Below are positions 58,082 through 58,616 of a DNA stretch of 58,616 bases, piece by piece. A program made the position numbers and the translations under genes. The first letter of the stretch is position 1. Each line of letters begins with the position of its first letter. Under the pieces are notes generated by a model that saw only the letters and a program-made list of their open reading frames with translations, was not told the origin of the DNA and made no database searches. This DNA is from Pleurotus ostreatus/Saccharomyces cerevisiae fusant. Lineage: Eukaryota; Opisthokonta. The stretch spans positions 1 through 58,616 of the forward strand of contig JAMQCK010000122.1 of NCBI GenBank assembly GCA_024196135.1, written 5' to 3'.

Positions 58082-58616
58082 ATGCTCCTGACGATCGCGC
58101 GGCGCGCTTCCGCCACGAGCTGTGCTCGCCTTTCTTTGCGCGGCTTCGCCACCAGTCACAACTTCCCTGCGTTCCCCTCCGACGTCCCTACGCATCCACT
58201 CCTAGTCGTCGACTACGCGCGCATTAAGGCTGGGGACAAGGCAGAGATCGATCGCCTCTGGGAGGCAGCGACGACGCTTGGGTTCTGGTAGTACGTGTCA
58301 TGTGCTGCTTCTCGAGAGATCGGTACTGATACGGGCTTCGCAGCCTGAAGAACCATGGTGCGGATGCGGAAGCTGAAGCCATGTTTAAGATGGGCGAGGA
58401 GGTGATGCAGTTACCTCTGAAAGAGAAGATGAAGTTCGAGCAGGGAGATGACGGGAATTCCTTTGGGTGTGTTATCTGTTCGCTCCTACGCGAGGCGGAG
58501 GCTGATACGTTCGCAGCTACAAAGCTGCTGGCGCGAACGCTACCGACGCTGCGGGTACTCGCGACACCGTCGAATTCATCAACATCGCGAAGGACGACGC
58601 TCTTGCATACCCCGTC
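58082..58616 (+). CDS. 2-oxoglutarate/Fe(II) oxygenase-like (isopenicillin N synthase fold), 5' part only
   Basis: Exons 58082-58290, 58344-58466 and 58517 onward, cut by the window end. PLLVVDYARIKAGDKAEIDR then LWEAATTLGFWYLKNHGAD and MGEEVMQLPLKEKMKFEQG match the N-terminal DIOX_N domain of the isopenicillin N synthase-like family, whose members oxidise small molecules with Fe(II) and 2-oxoglutarate. GYKAAGAN and EFINIAKDDALAYP follow. The HxD...H iron ligands would lie downstream of the window. The first 20 residues are Arg/Ser/Ala-rich (LLTIARRASATSCARLSL) and could be a mitochondrial presequence, unusual for the family, or untranslated leader with a later start. Confidence 0.75.

Overview
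The window looks like nuclear DNA of a filamentous basidiomycete, probably an Agaricomycete. It is GC-rich and dense with genes, introns are mostly 48-60 nt with GTRNGT donors, and the gene families are typical of that group: Goodbye-NACHT-ankyrin NLRs, F-box proteins, a 7-TM membrane protein, an AA11-type lytic polysaccharide monooxygenase and intron-containing tRNA-Lys. A Polyporales-like white-rot fungus is a guess from gene content only.

Left third (1-18.7 kb): an accessory region built around a tandem duplication of one large NLR-type gene, both copies on the minus strand (NLR-A 2392-7412, NLR-B 12443-17102). Each has a disordered N-terminus, a Goodbye domain, a NACHT ATPase and about 16 ankyrin repeats. 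NLR-A reads cleanly through nine exons. NLR-B carries a 1-nt deletion inside NACHT and a GT-to-GC change at the next homologous splice donor, so it is either decaying or spliced unusually. Between them lie three degenerate copies of a repeat of about 600 bp, and downstream of each gene is a long strand-asymmetric GA/CT tract. Fungal NLRs of this build are candidate non-self recognition receptors.

Middle (18.7-31.4 kb): a 1585-residue low-complexity acidic protein, a 387-residue Ser/Thr/Pro-rich protein and an F-box/zinc-ribbon protein.

Right half (31.4-58.6 kb): an AA11-type LPMO with an X278-like tail; a tRNA-Lys(CUU) next to a broken copy of a 7-TM gene; an F-box/LRR protein; a partial hypothetical gene; the intact 7-TM gene with half a tRNA-Lys behind it; a Lys/Glu-rich coiled-coil protein; a second tRNA-Lys; REX4 exonuclease; a low-complexity protein with a TATA box and a probable 5' UTR intron; CCT8 chaperonin; a third tRNA-Lys; a TA-flanked MITE-like element; a 14-TM-type MFS transporter; and the start of a 2-oxoglutarate oxygenase-like gene cut by the window end. 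REX4 and CCT8 are conserved housekeeping genes embedded in more variable surroundings. Several introns here consist largely of private minisatellites. Exon boundaries were derived by eye from reading frame and splice consensus; no transcripts or database searches were available.
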